From positions 247,984-311,983 of the forward strand of contig CAVZQK010000026.1 in NCBI GenBank assembly GCA_963777355.1: DNA of 64,000 nt. Direction: 5' to 3'. Under the pieces are notes generated by a model. That model did not search any database, was not told where the DNA came from, and saw only the letters and a program-made list of their open reading frames with translations. The position numbers and the translations under genes were made by a program. Every line of letters starts with the position of its first letter. Positions within the stretch are counted from its first letter, which is position 1. Shown here piece by piece: positions 27,923-37,071 of the stretch. The stretch comes from DATJHM01 sp963777355. GTDB taxonomy: Bacteria; Chloroflexota; Ktedonobacteria; Ktedonobacterales; Ktedonobacteraceae.

Positions 27923-30388
27923 CTATGAATGAAGCTGTTGCAGATTTAAGGTAGCCATATATTGGCATTCAGTATAGGCCTGGGCTGCCCCCGCAGAGCC
28001 TGCAATGGGCAGAGGACTGGCATTGGGTGGAATAGTATGGCCTGTATAAGCATCGGCTGCCGTTTGCTTGAGTTGCAGCGCTATGCTGATAATGGTACCG
28101 TTGTTCTTCAGGTCTTTGGCCTGCAATATTTTTACCGTATCATCATGTATTTTTTGTAGCCAGTCTTTTAGATCGCTAACCGCATAGCGGGCATTTTGTA
28201 CGTGTTGTAGAACAAGCTGGTCATTGGTGGTCTTTGCCACCTGATCGAGTTGTCCAGAGAGTGTATCTAAATATCCTGTTTGGTGAGGAGTTGAGAGTAG
28301 CCCAATCTTTGTGGGAAGCTGGCTTGGATATTGCGGTGGTAGGTCACCGCTACTTTGTGCATAGGCTGTTCCCTCCAGCATCTCGATAACACGCGTGGCC
28401 TGACGGCGAGCGAGATTGGTATCACCTGTGTTTCCCACTGAATCGGCGATACTACCAGCTTTGTCGTTCATCGACTTGATGGTCTCAAACATTCCTGAAA
28501 CAACGCTGGCATCCTGAGGAAATGATGCATTTTTGGTCAGCAAACTCTTAATAGCTGCAAACGAATCAGTATCGAACATGGCTTGATATACTTTTTGTTG
28601 GCTCGGCGTTGCAGGTTGAGGATTGGTGTTTTCTAGTGTGATAAAAATGTCTTGCACCATTGGCAACAGGTTGGTATGTTGGGCATTCCCTGCATAGAGA
28701 AGGGTCGCATTGCCACCTGTTAGCATGAGAGGACCCAGTGGATAGGTCTTTTTTGTCGTATCCTGGAGCCAGCCAAAATAACTTTTCCCTGCTGCGGGTG
28801 GGGCAACATTTTTGAGATCCATACGCAGAACATCATTATGGCCGAGGGCGTCATCTTGAAAAAAGACCTGACCACTCTGATTCCCGCTTGCCACTGCTCC
28901 CCTGAAGAGTCCCGATACATTTGCGGCAATGACGCAGCTTACAACAATAAGTAAAATGAGCAGCGAAGCAACTATGGCATAAATAGGCCTATCTTTTGCA
29001 CGTGTGCGCATACGGACTTTTTGGAGCGTTGGACTCATTGGCCTGGGCACAGTAAGCTGCCGTTGCTCTGAATTCTGGATGTTGATAGAAGGTGCCGGAG
29101 CATTCTGAACACTGTTTTCGCCATTCCAGCCCTCTATGCCTGTGATGAACGTAGGTGAGTCCTGGTAGCGGGGAAGTTTGCCGCTTCTATCTCGGAAAGA
29201 AAATTGCTCCGGATCAATAGGCGGCGGGGGAGTTCTGGCGAGAGGACCGCTGCTCTTTATATCCAGTGGCGACAGAGTTTTCTGTTCTTCTGGGAGCAAT
29301 TGTGCAGGTTCACTTGCCAACCTGAAGTTCGTTGTAGGCATACTAGCAAGTTTGCCGGTGGATGCCGCGGGCCATTGCGGGAATCCAGGTACAGGCAGTG
29401 GTTTTGTCGATGTTGATTGCTGACCGGGGAGTTGTGGAACTCCCAGGATAGAGTTCTGTGTGATTCCAGGATGAATTGCTGCGTATCTGCCTGTATCTCC
29501 TGTGCCGGATTGGAGAGAGAGGGGTAAATGGTTCTGAATAGAGCAGGCATCAGCAAGGGCTGCCGCAAGCAGAGAGGCCATTGCGTAGCGTGTTGCTGTG
29601 TCTTTAGCCATCGCACGCAGGATTACTTGAGAGAGGGCTGGCGGAATATTGGGATTTATTAACGTGGGCGGTGTGGGTAGCGTATTCATGTGTTGCATCA
29701 TCACTGCAACCGAGCTACCGTCACGAAATGGCTGAATGCCAGTACAGCATTCATAAAGCAGTACACCCAGAGCATAGACATCGCTGCGATTGTTTGCTGG
29801 CTCGCCTCTGGCCTGTTCTGGGGACATATATTGAGGCGTTCCTACAAGTGTGGCCCCGCCAAGCAGTTGTCCCAGGCCTGTATCCGCCAGCATCGGTTCA
29901 CCCGCAATAAAATTGCTAGTATCTCTGGAATGCAGCAGGATATTGCCAGGTTTAATATTGCCATGCACAATGCCGTTTTGATGGGCATAATCGATGGCGA
30001 CTCCTAAACTGGTGAAGAGATAGATAATCTGTTCGATAGGCGGAAAGATCCCACGATGGGACGTAAAATGCAGATACTCTGCCAGCGTCTGCCCTTCTAT
30101 ATAGTCCATGTCCAGGTAGGCTGTTGTCTCGTTTCCCTGTGGAGAGCGTATAATGTTGACCTCATGGACCTGGACCAGGTTGGCATGATGTAGGGCGGTG
30201 ATAGCCGGCCCTTGTTCGAGAAAGTGTGTCAGAAAATGAGGATCGGATTGTAGATCGGTGTGGATGAGCTTTAAGGCAACATCACGGCGTAGTTGGAGAT
30301 CAGTGCCTTTCCATACTTCGCCCGCCGTTCCACGCCCCAGCGGCTGTTGTAGCTGGTATTTTCCAAGTTGTCGCGGCATCGTGCTCAT
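27923..30388 (-). CDS. receptor-type Ser/Thr kinase-like protein 4, probably catalytically impaired
   Basis: About 821 aa. The kinase fold has an intact glycine loop (PLGRGTAGEVW) and a VALKLI lysine. The catalytic loop, however, reads HGNIKPGNILL, so the HRD aspartate is Asn, and DFG is DTG (the metal-binding Asp is kept). It may bind ATP without efficient phosphotransfer. A linker of about 200 residues, a membrane helix (YAIVASLLILLIVVSCVIAA), the RskA-like AGKSYFGWLQDTT segment and a helical outer domain follow as in the paralogs. I choose the ATG at 30388 because GGAG lies 6 bases upstream; the frame is open from 30409. It diverges from the DUF790 gene. Confidence 0.85.
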   Translation of the reverse strand: MSTMPRQLGKYQLQQPLGRGTAGEVWKGTDLQLRRDVALKLIHTDLQSDPHFLTHFLEQGPAITALHHANLVQVHEVNIIRSPQGNETTAYLDMDYIEGQTLAEYLHFTSHRGIFPPIEQIIYLFTSLGVAIDYAHQNGIVHGNIKPGNILLHSRDTSNFIAGEPMLADTGLGQLLGGATLVGTPQYMSPEQARGEPANNRSDVYALGVLLYECCTGIQPFRDGSSVAVMMQHMNTLPTPPTLINPNIPPALSQVILRAMAKDTATRYAMASLLAAALADACSIQNHLPLSLQSGTGDTGRYAAIHPGITQNSILGVPQLPGQQSTSTKPLPVPGFPQWPAASTGKLASMPTTNFRLASEPAQLLPEEQKTLSPLDIKSSGPLARTPPPPIDPEQFSFRDRSGKLPRYQDSPTFITGIEGWNGENSVQNAPAPSINIQNSEQRQLTVPRPMSPTLQKVRMRTRAKDRPIYAIVASLLILLIVVSCVIAANVSGLFRGAVASGNQSGQVFFQDDALGHNDVLRMDLKNVAPPAAGKSYFGWLQDTTKKTYPLGPLMLTGGNATLLYAGNAQHTNLLPMVQDIFITLENTNPQPATPSQQKVYQAMFDTDSFAAIKSLLTKNASFPQDASVVSGMFETIKSMNDKAGSIADSVGNTGDTNLARRQATRVIEMLEGTAYAQSSGDLPPQYPSQLPTKIGLLSTPHQTGYLDTLSGQLDQVAKTTNDQLVLQHVQNARYAVSDLKDWLQKIHDDTVKILQAKDLKNNGTIISIALQLKQTAADAYTGHTIPPNASPLPIAGSAGAAQAYTECQYMATLNLQQLHS

Positions 30389-30631
30389 CTCGTACTCCAA
30401 TAAAACCACCGGGTTATTACTACTTCTCTCCTAAACACATTTTCACTTTCCTCTCATGGTACACCATACCAGATACGCTCTAAATGTTCAAGCTGTTAGG
30501 ATGCATATGCTATTATGCAAGTGCAGTCTGGTAGTTTGTTACCGTTTCTGCTTGCTGTAATAGAATAGTAGGAGTATTGAAATACTATAAGAGCGGAGGC
30601 AGAAGAATGACGGGGAACAGAGAGCGGCACC

Positions 30632-32656
30632 TTGCCTGCTGGAAAGCTAGAGGAGCTGGGCGTGCGTTTTAGTCTACAAGAGGTGAAAAAATCGGTTCAG
30701 CGTCGTAGTGGTGAACTTTCAGTCTCACTGCATTTTCTCCGCCCTGGTGAGGCTGAGCAAGAGATTGCACGTTTGATTGCTTATCATGAAAAAGTACTGG
30801 GACAGCCGCAGCGTTGTTTCTCGACGGATGAGGCACGCGCTACCGTGGGCGATTATCGGCTGGCAAATTGCCTGCTTGCGACCTTAAGCCACTGGTATAA
30901 CTGGCGTAGCCCTACCTGGAGCGACGTTGTTCAGGAGCGGCATGCAACTGACCTGGGAGAGGTTGGCTCGCCTCTTCAGCTGCGCCTGGCCTTGTATACC
31001 TATGTCAATGAGCGATACGAGGGTTTTTTGACTTCAGAGATGCGTGAGGAGGCGCTGGCTCATTTTTCCGCACGCTATCACCTGGGGAATGAAGATCTTG
31101 CCTATCTCCTGGCTTTGGATAGCGAGGATGAGGCTATCTTGTCGCGCCTCACGCCCCAGCCGCCAATGCCATCTGAGGTTGCCACTCTGTATAATCAGTG
31201 GACTTTTGAGGCTGCGCTTTTTAATGCATCGAGCGTGCATTTTCTTATTGATTGCCAGGCGTTTCTGTCGGCTCAAGCGCCGGGAGCACAGGCAGTTTTT
31301 TCAGTGGAAAGCGGATTGGGTGCCGCGATAAAGCGGCTCTGTTACCTGGCTCGCATGTTGGGCGTCTATTATGATCTTGCCTATGAGCCAGGAGAGATCG
31401 TACAGCAGCATAGCCCTGCCATTTTGCATCTGACCTTATATGGTCCGCAGGATGTCACTGGCGTCCCGCAACAATATGGGCTACGCCTGGCTCGGCTCTG
31501 TCGCTTGCTCCTGGGCTATAATAGCCGCAACAATCAGCAGGGAGGGTCAGGCGCAAAGGGGAAAAAGACGCTGAGAACAGCGATTATCAAAGCGGAGGCC
31601 ACTATACATTTTCTTCAACGTGCTTACCGTTTTGAAATGGGTGCCCACTTGCTAGCTCTACTGCCATCCCAGAGCGTTGGCAGGGAGCAGTCAGGCCCGC
31701 CGCAGGATGACCTGTATGATAGCAGTGTCGAACAACATTTTGCTGAAGCGTTTCTGGGGATGGCTCGCAGCCGGGGCGTGGATGGCTGGCAGCTAGAACG
31801 CGAACCTGAGCCACTCTTGTTGTCACAGAGTATCTTGATACCCGACTTTGCGCTAACACGTGGTAAACAGCGCGTTTATGCTGAAGTTCTTGGCTTCTGG
31901 ACGCCCTCATATCGAGAGCGCAAAATCCAAAAGTTACAGCAATTGCAAGGACGTAAAGACCTCTTGCTTATTATTCCTGAGGAGGCACGTGAAGCTTTTA
32001 CCTCGATAGCGCCCTACTTTCCTGTAGCTTATTATAATGAGCAGATCGGTCTGAGCGGCGTATTACAGCTCTTACGCCAGCACTATGATGATTTTGCTGA
32101 ACGCCTGTCTTCTATAAAGGTAGAGAATGTGCGCGAACAGGTACGAAGCGATGGCCTGCTGCCAGAGGAGAACTGCTATGAGCATCTACACAGTTATCGC
32201 CGTTCAGAGATCCAACAGGCGGCTCAGTTGATTATAGATGAGCAGATCGCTTTTTTACCTGGTCTTGGCTTGTATGATCTTACCTGGATGCGGCGTTTCC
32301 AAGAGCACTGTCTGTTATGGCTAGGAGAACGAGAGGAACAGCGCCTGAATGATCTGCTGACCGAAATAAGAGCCTACTCATCGTTGTTACAGCAGAGTGA
32401 AGATACGGTGCTCGAAGCGTTACTTGCGCAGTTGCCAGAGATACAAATTGAGCGAGACTCTCTCTTCGAGGCACGGGTGAGACTGGTGGGGAGGCTGGCA
32501 TTAGAAGAGGAAGGTGCTACTAAAAAAAGAGATATTGTAGAAAATATGGAAAGTGTAGAAAATGCAGCGAAAAAGCCTCTAAAAGAGAAACAAGCAGCGG
32601 CTAAGAAACGTATAAAAAGTAGCGGAGAGGCGATGTTTCAGGAAAATCTCTGGTGA
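30632..32656 (+). CDS. DUF790 / Bax1-type nuclease
   Basis: 674 aa member of DUF790, whose archaeal member Bax1 is a structure-specific endonuclease that binds XPB. The C-terminal half carries the PD-(D/E)xK-like site: LIPDFALTRGKQRVYAEVLG, then FWTPSYRERKIQKLQQL, near residues 400-430. The N-terminal part (residues 30-300) is helical and family-typical (DYRLANCLLATLSHWYNW). A charged Lys-rich tail ends the protein. The open frame starts with TTG at 30632. A stronger ribosome-binding site (CGGAGG near 30594) precedes an ATG at 30607 in another frame, so a one-base error between them may hide the true N-terminus. Its usual partner XPB lies 9.7 kb upstream on the same strand. Confidence 0.82.
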   Translation: MPAGKLEELGVRFSLQEVKKSVQRRSGELSVSLHFLRPGEAEQEIARLIAYHEKVLGQPQRCFSTDEARATVGDYRLANCLLATLSHWYNWRSPTWSDVVQERHATDLGEVGSPLQLRLALYTYVNERYEGFLTSEMREEALAHFSARYHLGNEDLAYLLALDSEDEAILSRLTPQPPMPSEVATLYNQWTFEAALFNASSVHFLIDCQAFLSAQAPGAQAVFSVESGLGAAIKRLCYLARMLGVYYDLAYEPGEIVQQHSPAILHLTLYGPQDVTGVPQQYGLRLARLCRLLLGYNSRNNQQGGSGAKGKKTLRTAIIKAEATIHFLQRAYRFEMGAHLLALLPSQSVGREQSGPPQDDLYDSSVEQHFAEAFLGMARSRGVDGWQLEREPEPLLLSQSILIPDFALTRGKQRVYAEVLGFWTPSYRERKIQKLQQLQGRKDLLLIIPEEAREAFTSIAPYFPVAYYNEQIGLSGVLQLLRQHYDDFAERLSSIKVENVREQVRSDGLLPEENCYEHLHSYRRSEIQQAAQLIIDEQIAFLPGLGLYDLTWMRRFQEHCLLWLGEREEQRLNDLLTEIRAYSSLLQQSEDTVLEALLAQLPEIQIERDSLFEARVRLVGRLALEEEGATKKRDIVENMESVENAAKKPLKEKQAAAKKRIKSSGEAMFQENLW

Positions 32657-33007
32657 GTATTAAGAAATTCTTAAGGTATACATAATAGTATTCCTATTTC
32701 TCTTGCTCTTTTCGCTTAGACGTGTTACATTAACTCAAAGCTAGCAGGCAAGATGTATAGCAGTGTTCGGGGGATTGCATTTAAGGGGCGTATTACCTGT
32801 TCATCGGTCAAAAAGCGTGATGGGTGTGTTGGTACATTCATATCTGCAATTATAGGCTCATTTTTTTTCGTATGAACCCGTGACTGTTTGCGTAGGTAAA
32901 GAACGTTCTCGTAGTGCGTGCTCTATACTGTGGTAGATCCTTGTCTGTATGCTCAAGTGAGGAAGCGAAAAAAGAATTTCGTCTTTCTCCTACCTACAGA
33001 AGAGAGG
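32657..33007. other. intergenic region
   Basis: About 350 bases after the DUF790 gene. AT-rich, including a T8 run near 32861. Open frames extend upstream from the next gene (to about 32914), but their sequence does not look like protein. I saw no recognisable RNA element. Confidence 0.35.
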
Positions 33008-34120
33008 ATGGTAAAAAGTGTGGAGCAAAGCAACTTGCGGCGCTCTCGTTATGTAACGGGACGCCAGACGCAGGTGAATTCCACCTTAGGTGCGCGGCCA
33101 ACGCAGGAACATTCTGCAACGGTTTCTCGCAAAACAAATGCTCAGGATGGAGCACGTCAGGCCTTGTCAAATCCATCTGCCAATATGCGACTTACAGGTT
33201 CACAAAACGCTGTAAGGCAGACAGATCCCGCAATAGGCATGCGACTCACAGGTTCGCAAAACGCTGTAAGGCAGACAGATCCTGCAATAGGTATGCGACT
33301 CACAGGTTCACAAAACGCTGTGAGGAAGATAAATCCTACCATGAGCATGCGACAGTCTCAGATCCCCAGCAATGACTATTATGACGAAGAAGACGAATAT
33401 GATGATGTCTATCCGACCCGGACTCCCAGCAGTGCCCGACGTTATCAGAGCGAGCTTCATCTGGAAGTTGGTCGTGTGACCGCCGATGTGAAATCGGGAC
33501 ACGGTGATTATGTATCATCTTACGCATTAGATCGTCAGAAAGTTCCGGCAAGACGCACGGCCACGCAGGCCAGTATTCCTAGCGTCTCAACCAGTACTCG
33601 CCGTCGCACAAGCGATGCCAATGATGGTCTGAACCGTCGTGGTAGCGAACCAATAACACAGGTTGAACACCGGGGGCCTCATCTCCACTGGCTGGTGTAT
33701 GTTGGTATTGTGATGCTGGTGATGAGTATCGGCTGGATTGGCTTGACGACGTTCAATAGCTGGTGGCAGACCACGCAGGACGATATGCACTATGGGATTA
33801 CGCGCACGGTACATGTCGATGCATATGTTGGTCACAATGAATCACCGGGTAATCCTAGTCACTTCATTTCTATGAACCTGAAAGGCCATATCGAGATCAT
33901 CGAATTCCAGGGTGGCGATCCCTCAAAATCTCGGATCTATACGGGTCCAGTGATCGTGGGACAGGACCAGGCCGTACCATTGCTTGAATTTAAAGATGTC
34001 AATGGCGATCACAAGCCAGATATGATCCTGAGTATTCAGCAGAGCCGCTTTGTGTTTATTAATGAAAACGGCGGTTTCAGAGCGTTACGTCCAGGAGAAA
34101 AAGTACAGATGGGCTATTAG
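33008..34120 (+). CDS. membrane protein with an 18-residue tandem repeat and a VCBS-like outer segment
   Basis: About 370 aa, function unknown. The N-terminal half is cytoplasmic, polar and disordered-looking. It holds three direct copies of an 18-residue unit (MRLTGSQNAVRQTDPAIG and variants) followed by an acidic Asp/Tyr/Glu patch (DYYDEEDEYDDVY). One membrane helix (LVYVGIVMLVMSIGWIGL) separates it from an outer domain of about 120 residues containing DVNGDHKPDMIL, a calcium-binding-like FG-GAP/VCBS motif. The ATG at 33008 is my choice; upstream in-frame GTG codons are possible. A strong terminator follows. The repeat units are nearly identical at DNA level, so copy number may vary between strains. 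Confidence 0.65.
   Translation: MVKSVEQSNLRRSRYVTGRQTQVNSTLGARPTQEHSATVSRKTNAQDGARQALSNPSANMRLTGSQNAVRQTDPAIGMRLTGSQNAVRQTDPAIGMRLTGSQNAVRKINPTMSMRQSQIPSNDYYDEEDEYDDVYPTRTPSSARRYQSELHLEVGRVTADVKSGHGDYVSSYALDRQKVPARRTATQASIPSVSTSTRRRTSDANDGLNRRGSEPITQVEHRGPHLHWLVYVGIVMLVMSIGWIGLTTFNSWWQTTQDDMHYGITRTVHVDAYVGHNESPGNPSHFISMNLKGHIEIIEFQGGDPSKSRIYTGPVIVGQDQAVPLLEFKDVNGDHKPDMILSIQQSRFVFINENGGFRALRPGEKVQMGY
33185..33346 (+). repeat. three tandem 54-base repeats inside a coding sequence
   Basis: Units at 33185-33238, 33239-33292 and 33293-33346, each beginning ATGCGACT and in frame. Units 1 and 2 differ at only a few positions, mostly silent; unit 3 diverges in its second half. A partial fourth start (ATGCGACA) follows at 33347. 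The pattern is recent in-frame duplication. Confidence 0.9.
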
Positions 34121-34167
34121 TGGTTTTCCTGGGCGGGAAATGGTCTATCAATAATGGTTATACGTAA

Positions 34168-34210
34168 AAAGAGCGACCAGACAACAAACGTATTTGTCTG
34201 GCCGCTCTTT
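34168..34210. terminator. bidirectional hairpin terminator
   Basis: AAAGAGCGACCAGACAA (34168-34184) pairs with TTGTCTGGCCGCTCTTT (34194-34210), with a single A-C mismatch and a 9-base loop. A-rich before and T-rich after, between convergent genes. Confidence 0.85.
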
Positions 34211-34280
34211 GCGTTTCTCTCGCTAAAAACATATTTGAGCAGAGCTCAATAATGCTATTGTGTTCGTTTCCAGACACATT

Positions 34281-34586
34281 CTAAGAGATGCGGACTGGAA
34301 CCTGGCGGGTTTCATTTACTTCATGCTGCAGTCTGTCTGTATTTGCCTGGGTTAGTGAGACCGGCGTCGTGGCTAGCATCTGTAGCTTGACAGGCGCTGG
34401 TGTTGTCGGCAGCATACTCAAGGCGGGGGAAGATTGGACGCTCCCTGCTCTTTTCCGTTCTGGACGTAGAGCCAGATAAGCAAAAAAAACCGTCCAGACA
34501 AACAAACCTCCTAATAACATCCAGATAAGCGTGAGTTGGGTCGCTGTCATTGTCACTGGTACATCCACGGGCACATCCTCTTTCAA
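34281..34586 (-). CDS. small single-pass membrane protein, hypothetical
   Basis: About 90-101 aa. One clear membrane helix (LTLIWMLLGGLFVWTVFFAYLAL) sits near the N-terminus, followed by basic residues (RPERKR, positive-inside) and a polar, low-complexity tail of about 60 residues. No family recognised. The start is uncertain: TTG at 34586, GTG at 34568 (8 bases after AAAGAGG) or ATG at 34550. Composition and the helix support a real gene. Confidence 0.5.
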   Translation of the reverse strand: MKEDVPVDVPVTMTATQLTLIWMLLGGLFVWTVFFAYLALRPERKRAGSVQSSPALSMLPTTPAPVKLQMLATTPVSLTQANTDRLQHEVNETRQVPVRIS

Positions 34587-34983
34587 TCACTTCTTTAGCG
34601 CCGAATGCTAGAAAAAAAGCTGTTGCGACTGAACAGCTTGTTCAGCGTACTCGTCCTTATAGACGACGAAGCGAATAGGTAATATTAACATAGAAAATTA
34701 TATATGTGACTTTAGCGTCTTTGCTTTATAGCTGCTTTAAGCCAGGGAGCCAACCTGGAAGATAGCTTCCTTTAAGAAGGACGAAAAAGCTAGCAAGAAA
34801 GTTTCATGATAGCCGAACTTGTCTGGGGCTACTCAGCGGAAAGATAGAAGCGTATGTGCGCTCTTGCTCAACAAAATCTTTCTCATATGAGAGAACGCTT
34901 CCATCTTGCCCTTTTGGCAAAAACCTGTCACAATAGACAAAAAGCAAGTATAGCCTGGAATGTCATTGCTAAAGGACAAGTTC
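34587..34983. other. intergenic region upstream of the AI-2E family transporter
   Basis: About 400 bases between divergent genes. Short frames on both strands lack protein-like content. The last part holds AAAGGA (34972-34977), the ribosome-binding site for the ATG at 34984. No hairpin or riboswitch recognised. Confidence 0.35.
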
Positions 34984-36264
34984 ATGGGGGAAATCAATTG
35001 GTCACGTACGCGAGATATACTCATCTGTATTATATGTATTGGCATTATTCTCTGGTCGTCTATTTCTGTTCTCTCGCTTTTTGTTGATGCTATTATCATT
35101 CTCTTACTTTCTATGGCGGTGGCGTTTTTGATTACGCCATTGGTAAATCTGCAAGTACAGTATCGTGCGCCGCGAGCTCTGGCTGCCTTTGTGACCTATG
35201 CTGTGATTGCCGCTGTGATTGCTGGCTTTGGCTATGGGCTGATTTTCTCTTTAATTCAGCAGGCTGTCTCTTTCTCTGATACGATTACAAAGTTTGCCAC
35301 TGATCTTCCGCTAACTCTTCAGAATAGTATTAAGTTTTTAGAAGCTCAGGGCGTTCCTTATTCTAATATTCAGAAGGTGCTTGACCAGGTGCAGGGGCAG
35401 GCGTATGGTTTTGCTACGACGTTGACAAATAATGCGCTCAATTTTGTTTTTACGTTGACCAATGCCCTGCTGAGTATCTTCCTGGTGGTAGTGTTAAGCT
35501 TCTATCTGGTCCTGGATGGCAAACGTATTCGCGATAGTATTGTGAGTATTGTGCCACGACGTTCGCTGGCAAATGTCTTGTTGTTTGAAGATGCTCTCAA
35601 TCGCGTCGTCGGCAATTATATTCGGGGCCAGTTGACCTTAGCGCTGATTATCGGCCTGGCAACAGGCACGACTTGTGTGATGACAGGCCTGAGCCAGTTT
35701 GCTATTATCTGTGGAGTGCTTGCCTTTCTTTTTGAGACTATTCCTATGGTTGGCCCTGCGCTGGCCTCGGTGACACCGATTCTGCTCTCTCTGCTCCTAC
35801 CAGACCCATTCCCTCGTACATTTGAGATTGTGGCCTGCTTTGTAGTGATTCAGATTCTTAGAGAGTAATGTCCTGGGACCACGTATTGTTGGTCATGCTG
35901 TTGGCTTGCACCCTGTGGCGGCGATTCTGGCCTTGCTCATTGGGGCGAAGCTCTTTGGGGTCTTTGGGGCCTTACTCTCGACGCCGATAGTTGCGGCTGC
36001 CTGGATCGTGATTGCTAGTATCTATCGCTCGATACGTGGCGAGCGTGCTTCCGATCATATACCGCCCAGGAAGCGTGTCATCCTGGACGTTGCGTCCCTC
36101 CTTCAGGCCGTTTTATACCGGGAAAAAAAGGTCCACCCCTACAGAAGCCCGAATCAGCCCGCAGTACTGTTCCGCTGGAGGCTTCTTCGGCAGATGACGA
36201 GGTATCCAAAGAAGGAGGCTCTGAAGAGGTAGTGGTAGATCAAAACGAGCATTCGCTTTCCTGA
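34984..36264 (+). CDS. AI-2E family (PerM-like) membrane transporter (one clear and one possible frameshift)
   Basis: Polytopic membrane protein of the AI-2 exporter family, with about eight helices. Landmarks: LLSMAVAFLITPLVN near the N-terminus, an outer helical segment (LPLTLQNSIKFLE), VLSFYLVLDGKRIRD, NYIRGQLTLALIIGL and FETIPMVGPALASV. The frame breaks near 35862, where one extra base separates VIQIL from ESNVLGPRIVG. The conserved end then follows: HAVGLHPVAAILALLIGAKL, FGALLSTPIVAAAW. A second slip at the A7 run 36123-36129 would replace a basic tail by an acidic one (EASSADDEVSKEEGSEE) ending at 36264; without it the stop is at 36232. Substrate unknown; relatives export AI-2 or act as Na+/H+ antiporters. 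Confidence 0.82.
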
Positions 36265-36293
36265 CCATCTCCCGTTTCCTGTACGAATCAATC

Positions 36294-36314
36294 GGGCGGA
36301 GATAAGCTCCGCCC
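36294..36314. terminator. hairpin between convergent genes
   Basis: GGGCGGAG (36294-36301) and CTCCGCCC (36307-36314) form a perfect 8-bp stem with a 5-base loop (ATAAG). There is no long T-tract, so it is a weak intrinsic terminator or a stabilising hairpin for both transcripts. Confidence 0.6.
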
Positions 36315-36364
36315 ATAAGCAAGTGCTGTGGCTTTTCAATTCGTCGTGAACAAGCCAGCGCCAA

Positions 36365-37024
36365 TCAGGCTGCACCAAAGATGTGTCGAAGCTCTTCCTC
36401 GCTCTCACGTGTCAGCAGGGCGTACACTTCGTCGTTGGCCATAACGCGCGTTTCTCCTGATGGGAAGATCGTCTCATCGCCGCGAATAATCAAGGCAAGT
36501 GTACAGCGCCGGGGCAGATTAATCTGACTCAGCTCTTTACCAATAATCGGAGAGACCGATGGCACGCTCAGTTGTACAATCTCCAGACCGGCCTTCTTGA
36601 GTGTGATAATGTTGACAAAGTGCGGCCCTGGGAGCTCTGACTGAATCAGTGAGAGAATAGCCTTTGTCGGGCTGATGCTGACATCGATTCCCAGTTTTTG
36701 AAAGAGTATTTCATTCTTTGGATTGTTGAGTCGGGCAATGGTCCGTGCAACTTTGAAACGCTGTTTGGCAAGTTGACAGATAACCAGATTATCTTCATCC
36801 TCGCCGGTAACCGCGATAATGACATCGGCTCGCTGCGCCCCAGCTTCCTCTAACGTCCTGGCTTCACACGCATCGCCCCGCAGGACCGCCTGCCCCAGTT
36901 CTTCGCTGAGCACGCGCTGCCGAACCGCGCTTTTCTCTAGCAGAAGGACCTCGTGTCCGTGGCTGAGCAGGTTGCTGGTGAGATAGTAGCCGACATCGCC
37001 GCCGCCGCCAATAATAATATACAT
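36365..37024 (-). CDS. TrkA-type potassium channel/transporter regulator (RCK_N + RCK_C)
   Basis: 219 aa. Residues 1-120 form a Rossmann RCK_N domain with the dinucleotide-binding IIGGGGDVGYYL and the acidic LLEK end of strand 2. Residues 135-215 form an RCK_C (TrkA_C) domain (GLEIVQLSVPSVSPIIGKEL). Such proteins gate K+ uptake systems in response to NAD(H) or c-di-AMP. A second, shorter RCK_N gene lies 47 bases upstream on the same strand, so the two probably work as a pair. The membrane subunit (TrkH/KtrB) is not in the window. Confidence 0.88.
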   Translation of the reverse strand: MYIIIGGGGDVGYYLTSNLLSHGHEVLLLEKSAVRQRVLSEELGQAVLRGDACEARTLEEAGAQRADVIIAVTGEDEDNLVICQLAKQRFKVARTIARLNNPKNEILFQKLGIDVSISPTKAILSLIQSELPGPHFVNIITLKKAGLEIVQLSVPSVSPIIGKELSQINLPRRCTLALIIRGDETIFPSGETRVMANDEVYALLTRESEEELRHIFGAA

Positions 37025-37071
37025 ATGTCACCCCTATTTTCTTTCCAGTAGTGTCAACGTGTTCTTTTGCT

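Noticed and set aside
33185..33346. Possible CRISPR-like array
   Set aside because: The units are contiguous with no spacers, in frame within a gene.
32914..33375. 153-codon plus-strand open frame across the tandem repeats
   Set aside because: Shifted reading of the repeat region; the 33008-34120 frame is longer, with a membrane helix and coherent ending.
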